Assembly (NCBI RefSeq): GCF_000237925.1
Contig: NC_031502.1
Span: 49,701,283-49,765,282 of the forward strand
Direction: 5' to 3'
DNA: 64,000 bases
Origin: Schistosoma mansoni
Taxonomy: Eukaryota > Platyhelminthes > Trematoda > Strigeidida > Schistosomatidae
Under the pieces are notes generated by a model. It worked only from the letters and a program-made list of their open reading frames with translations. It searched no databases and had not been told where the DNA came from. Within the stretch, counting starts at the first letter, position 1. Each line of letters opens with the position of its first letter. The position numbers and the translations under genes are program-made. This document shows positions 60,001 to 64,000 of this stretch, in pieces.

Positions 60001-63000
60001 GTTGAAGAATTACGAGCCAGTCAATCATACAGAGAAAGTTAACAGAATACTTTTGCTTTAAGATGTCAGGGAAATGAGTGGGACATATATATAACAAGTA
60101 TCAATTACCATTTTTATCTTAGGTCAATTACTTATTATCCGACAAACTATAATACCTTGAATAGACATTTTATACATAGCAATTTTAATTCCTAAATAAA
60201 TGAAGTTGGTCGACCGATAGTTCAGACTTCTTAAATTTATTCGCCTGATGTTTAGAGACAGGTTTACTGACTACTTTAATAGTTCGTGCTTTATCAAGTC
60301 AATTGTTTCATCATGACGCATGTATTCACCTAGAACGTGATTTCTAACAACATCGTGTTTAATCCATCTCAAACTTCTCAAAGTGTTTAAAATTAGGATA
60401 CAACAGGTCTGTTCAATAAAATATGGGTTGTATATTTTAAATGAGAGCTAATGATAGTTTAATTTTTATGGATATGTTGGTTTAGAAGGAGTTCAAAGCT
60501 TTTTTATGTTGAAACCACGAAGACAAAATTTCTTTTGTTTAAACATTAGGCTTACAGTTCAGTTCATTACCAATAATATGTATAACACTCCATTAAGATT
60601 TGTAAAGTGGTACACTATTGATAAGTTAATAGCGCGAACTGACAATCTAAGTTCCTCAAGACAATTTAATCGGAAATAGGAAGACATGGAAAGTAACTCA
60701 CGTTAATATCTAAAACAACCTTTAGTGCTTCGACTGTACCGAAGCCACCGCCTCCAATACAACCACGACCGAAACAATCAATACCGACAAACACCTTTGT
60801 TGACATTGAAGAATTGACAGTACTAGTTGTTTCATTTAAAAGAGAAAAAATAGAAAAAAAGTAGTTAGCCAGATCCAAAGCTAATGAAATGCTGCAGATG
60901 AATAGGACAAACACTCAAACTTTCTTACATTTGTGTGAACTAGAAGTATGTACAAAATATTTAGTTGAATAACTATTCTACCATCGAACATTAGTCAACA
61001 TACCGCATATTCAGGAAACTTTGAAGTCTACATGCTTATCGTTCAGACTAGGTACTTGAATTGTTAGTTGATTACAACCCTTTCAACTGACTTGCCCTTT
61101 ATCTCAGAACTTTACAACCAACTTTAACATTGCTTAATCGGTTATTTAACAGTGGTTGGCCAATACTTCGATAATATTTATGATAAAGTATCATCAGCCC
61201 AGCTTTAACAGTTTTGTTTGAGCAATAGGATAAGACAGGGAGGAATTTTGAGTAGTTATTTGTATGCATGATAATATTTAATTAACCAACCGTCGATTAG
61301 GATTTAGGGCCTTCGCAAAGTACTTATTAGGAAAGGGGATTGTTGGGATTAATGGATTTTGTAGCTTTACACTACGGACTGACTTCAGTTAGACAATCAC
61401 TGGAAATTAAGAAGTACTGAATAGCTGTTTCGCCCTATTATTGAACTCCTTAGTAGTCTGCATCCACAACCCCATCAAAGGTTTAACCCATAACGTTTAC
61501 GACGATATTTAGTTACACCAGTTCTTTCAATCGATGTGAATTCAACTAACGATGTGAAGAACTAATGCATAATAAATTAATTTCATTACATCAACTTTGT
61601 TTGCAACATTTCAGCAATAGTTTATCCGTTATTTGCTAATCACATTACTGTGGCCTGAAAATTCCTGTTATGAATGATCTATAATTTCGAAATGAAATAA
61701 ATGTAAATTTGTCGTAAATACTACTTACAGCTCTTGTGATTGTCGTAACTTAACTGGATCCCAATTATAATTGAGAAATAAACCACTTCCAGACGCTTTC
61801 ATATACGGTAAATTTTCTTCGGTCAATTCATTTTGAAAGCTTAAGTGGCCAGACCAAGTTAGTGCATCATACCTTAATAAAGAACAATGTAAATCTGCAA
61901 GCAACAATGACATGATGCATATTTTATTTAAAAGTTGTGACATTTAGGGAATTTTTATATAAATTCAATAACCAAATGTGTATTTGTGTACTTGACTCTC
62001 AACTTTATTTGATTTACAAGACCGAATTAAACTGGAGTTGAGATTTGCAACCTACTGTTTGAAAATTGAGAGCTTTAACTACTGACATATATAATGAGAA
62101 GTAACTGTAAAAGTACAAACTATGCTTTTTTAAACTTCAGCTGTTTCTTGATATATATGTACAGTGGTTATTTACGGTGATTAGTAACCATGAATAAATT
62201 GTAGCACAATGAAGTAATGGGTAGCGCCATTGATGAACGAGGATCTGATGCAGACGTAAAGGTAAAGATTAGCGAAGATAGGGGAGCATTCCTGCAGTTG
62301 GACAACATATGGGATTCAAAACAACTGTCAACTAACATCAAATTCACAATCTTCAATAAGAACTTCAAGACGGTTCTATTGTGTGGAGCTGAAGTGTGCA
62401 GAACTACCACAACCACCATCAAAAGAGTACAAGTGTTTATAAACAAATGTCTATTGGTCGGGTACAATCAGCAACAGCCTATTGTGGAAGAGAACAAATC
62501 AACTTCCAGGAGGAAATTAGGAAAAGGTGTTGGAAGTGGATAGGACACACGTTGAGGAAATCTTCAAACAGCATCATGAAGCAAGCGCTATCTTGAAATC
62601 CTGAAGGGAAACGGAAGAGATGAAGACAAAGACCACAATGAGCCGAGAATTGGAAGTAGACATGAAAAGGATAAACAGCAACTGGAAAAGACTGGAAAGA
62701 ATTGCCCAGGACAGAGTTAGATAGAGAATGCCGGTGGGTGGCATATGCTCCTCTACGAGGGGTAACAGGCATAAGTAATTACATTGAAGCAGAAGATTCA
62801 AGAAAAAATTACGTAGTTTTTTTCACAAGTTATTTAGGTAGGATGAGGTAGTAGTGAGAAAAAAAATATCTTTTTGATGTTTATTTCAACCACAAAACTA
62901 TTAAAACAAAAAAAATCTAGTTAGTTATTATAAGACTAAGATACGAACCAGATGACTTCAGAACCAAGGTTTCTAAGCATTCGTAGGAATTTCTTTATTC

Positions 63001-63025
63001 GATCACGAATTGTAGCAATTTTTTC
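53798..63025 (-). CDS. ENGASE: ENGASE, cytosolic endo-beta-N-acetylglucosaminidase (GH85), 3' eight exons
   Basis: Cleaves the chitobiose core of free N-glycans in the cytosol. Exons: 62949-63025, 61729-61872, 60702-60822, 59088-59474, about 57867-58040, 57664-57732, 55902-56238, 53798-54072; all junctions keep phase, giving 527 codons to the stop. Matches to human [60 protein letters not shown] (human VYVGVDVFARGNVVGG) and [12 protein letters not shown] (human [12 protein letters not shown]). The N-terminal third, including the catalytic Asn-x-Glu, must lie beyond 64000. The donor of the fifth exon is weak (GTAGTG); the better GTTAGT four bases earlier would make a stop at the junction. The last three exons are divergent beta-rich C-terminal sequence. 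Upstream neighbour of MRPL17 on the same strand. Confidence 0.92.
54290..54410 (+). repeat. possible Family C tRNA-like SINE fragment
   Basis: AACAGTTCAGTGGTTTAATC and GTAGGTTCGAATTCTACTC resemble boxes A and B; in an ENGASE intron. Confidence 0.4.
55902..56238 (-). CDS. ENGASE: ENGASE exon (C-terminal region)
   Basis: Encodes [20 protein letters not shown] and later [11 protein letters not shown]; acceptor TTCATAG, donor GTTAGT, phase 1 out. Divergent, assigned mainly by phase and position. Confidence 0.78.
56325..56870 (+). repeat. Family D interspersed repeat, full copy
   Basis: Head GAGCCCCCAAATGCC, tail CCCCTTGTACCGATGTTTATG plus AAATAAATGAATAAA. Inserted opposite to ENGASE, in an intron. 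Confidence 0.8.
57664..57732 (-). CDS. ENGASE: ENGASE small exon
   Basis: 69 nt, [20 protein letters not shown] then SFS, flanked by TTTAATAG and GTAAGT. It is the only open frame and its phase fits both neighbours. Confidence 0.7.
57867..58040 (-). CDS. ENGASE: ENGASE exon (C-terminal region)
   Basis: Encodes [20 protein letters not shown], aligned with the post-catalytic WHGGSSLLVRG region of human ENGASE. The 3' limit is uncertain by a few bases because the in-phase donor GTAGTG is poor. Confidence 0.75.
59088..59474 (-). CDS. ENGASE: ENGASE exon ([10 protein letters not shown])
   Basis: Encodes [20 protein letters not shown], then LPFCT-like [12 protein letters not shown], closing the catalytic barrel. 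Acceptor TTCCACAG, donor GTAGGT, phase 0 both ends. Confidence 0.93.
60702..60822 (-). CDS. ENGASE: ENGASE exon (VGIDCFGRG)
   Basis: Encodes [20 protein letters not shown], the conserved VGVDVFxRG strand. Acceptor CAACTAG, donor GTGAGT. Confidence 0.93.
61335..61485 (-). repeat. decayed Family A SINE remnant
   Basis: GAATAGCTGTTTCGCCCTAT and CTCCTTAGTAGTCTGCATCC align with the ribozyme region of other copies. ENGASE intron. Confidence 0.5.
61729..61872 (-). CDS. ENGASE: ENGASE exon (YDALTWSG)
   Basis: Encodes [20 protein letters not shown] and later SGLFLNYNW, core GH85 barrel strands. Donor GTAAGT, phase 2 out. Confidence 0.93.
62215..62780 (+). mobile_element. RTE-type LINE 3' end
   Basis: Encodes [40 protein letters not shown] and, after a frame change near 62400-62450, [20 protein letters not shown]; ends CTCCTCTACGAGGGGTAACAGGC. 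Best preserved copy of this family here. In the ENGASE intron before the first visible exon. Confidence 0.85.
62949..63025 (-). CDS. ENGASE: ENGASE exon (first visible)
   Basis: Encodes [20 protein letters not shown] then GSEVIW, matching the helix before the WYDS strand. Donor GTTCGT, phase 2 out; the split Trp codon is completed by the next exon. Confidence 0.88.
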
Positions 63026-63480
63026 CTAAAAGATAATAATAATGAGTAGCAAAAACCTAATAGATTTTACATACAGTTATCTTGTAGTTCACATATCACA
63101 AAAGTCAGGAGAACGATCAAACTTGAACTAGAATTTAATCATATATCGATAAAACAAAGCGAAAATAAAGTTTCTAAAAAAACAAAGGGAATAAAAATAA
63201 ACTCATAGACTGAAATAATAGAATAGCTAACCATAGATGGGAAACAATGCGTTTGTACAACTGTGTTCCAACTTATCTGATCACATTTCTTACACCAGAC
63301 TATTTTTCTCTCCACTTGTAAACAATAGTAAGCGTTTTAATTGACTGACTCGCGACATCATTAACGAAATCAAATAAGACGTGTAGAAATATACAGTTCG
63401 GCGAACCAGCACATACTACTTCTCAGGACATTAGTAGTGATAGTGGTTATCTAAAAATACGATTGCACTTGTTGACATAT
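63026..63480. other. ENGASE intron
   Basis: No further ENGASE exon recognised; a short open minus-strand stretch near 63236-63330 (KIVWCKKCDQISW) does not match the family. Confidence 0.3.
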
Positions 63481-63489
63481 TGATGATTT

Positions 63490-63635
63490 AATGGTTGAAT
63501 TTATGAGTCGATTAAGGCTAGACCACCATGGAAAAGCTGGAAGCACTGGACGGCCGTTTCGTTCTAGTATGGGACTCTTCAGCAGTGTGGATCCACGATC
63601 CCACTTTCGGGATTCGGTTCGGTTTGGACTATTCC
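63490..63635 (-). repeat. Family A SINE copy with a near-complete hammerhead
   Basis: Minus-strand ribozyme 63543-63590: stem I CACTG/CAGTG, core CTGAAGAG, stem II GTCC/GAAC with one mismatch, CGAAAC, CGGCCGTC. All conserved core bases are present. In an ENGASE intron, same strand as the gene. Confidence 0.82.
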
Positions 63636-63639
63636 TCAA

Positions 63640-64000
63640 ATATCAGTCGACATTTTCTCGATAAATTCCACTTTCAAGTACAATAACATTTTAATAATGC
63701 TGAATATTTGGATCATATTAAGCGGAAATTAATTCACGGAACTGTCTTTTAAGCAAACAGGGTAGTGTAAGTGAAACCTTATCTAATTACAAATAACGTG
63801 TTAAAACCTTATACTCGTACACTGTAAACAGATTTATAGAGATGCCAAGTGATTAGGATTAAAAACAAGATGTATTAACATAAACAAAGTTCGATCAAAC
63901 AAAAATTCATATTGGTCTAAATTGCTTTAATTCATATGAGTACAGTTAAAGGGAACTAACGTGAGGAAAACTTAAGTGGTGAAAATGACGATGCCGACTA
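63640..64000. other. ENGASE intron continuing out of the window
   Basis: AT-rich; no exon or repeat recognised. Confidence 0.3.

Noticed and set aside
63236-63330. further ENGASE exon (Cys-rich KIVWCKKCDQISW)
   Set aside because: It does not resemble the DGWxxNxEN region expected upstream, and its donor is poor.
1-64000. CRISPR array, operon with ribosome binding sites, rRNA
   Set aside because: No regularly spaced repeats and no bacterial gene structure; the sequence is a split-gene animal genome.

Overview
The window looks like nuclear DNA of a blood fluke (Schistosoma or a close relative). The evidence is AT-rich sequence, long introns crowded with retroelements, SINE-like repeats carrying hammerhead-ribozyme cores, LINE fragments of the RTE type known from schistosomes, and a Penelope-like element with a GIY-YIG endonuclease. 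Species cannot be fixed by reading. One assembly gap of 200 Ns lies at 1393-1592.

Three host genes are supported, all on the minus strand, so gene order runs from high to low coordinates. ENGASE (cytosolic endo-beta-N-acetylglucosaminidase, GH85) enters from beyond 64000 and ends at 53798; eight exons are visible and its 5' exons are outside. MRPL17 (mitochondrial large-subunit protein bL17m) lies at 52191-48578 in two exons. VARS2 (mitochondrial valyl-tRNA synthetase) is complete at 45540-8566 in 22 exons. The VARS2 exons join in phase to an 1105-residue protein with HIGH, KMSKS, editing, anticodon-binding and C-terminal coiled-coil segments. Two of the three genes serve mitochondrial translation; the third trims free N-glycans in the cytosol.

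Repeats fill most of the rest. Family A is a tRNA-like SINE with a hammerhead core (about 14 copies or pieces); two copies keep the conserved ribozyme core. Family B resembles the classical schistosome S-alpha hammerhead repeat and occurs as a near-perfect palindrome (2075-2173), a head-to-head pair (13725-14210) and a single copy (52445-52680). A Penelope-type inverted-repeat element (22530-22823) carries a third hammerhead-like fold. There are also RTE-type LINE 3' ends, a 500-bp unclassified repeat in four copies, a second tRNA-like SINE, a small inverted-repeat element and two LTR-retroelement fossils.

The host-gene observation most worth testing is that the MRPL17 first exon has no upstream AUG. 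It opens right after a strong splice acceptor, in frame with the AUG that ends the schistosome spliced leader, so its start codon may be supplied by trans-splicing.
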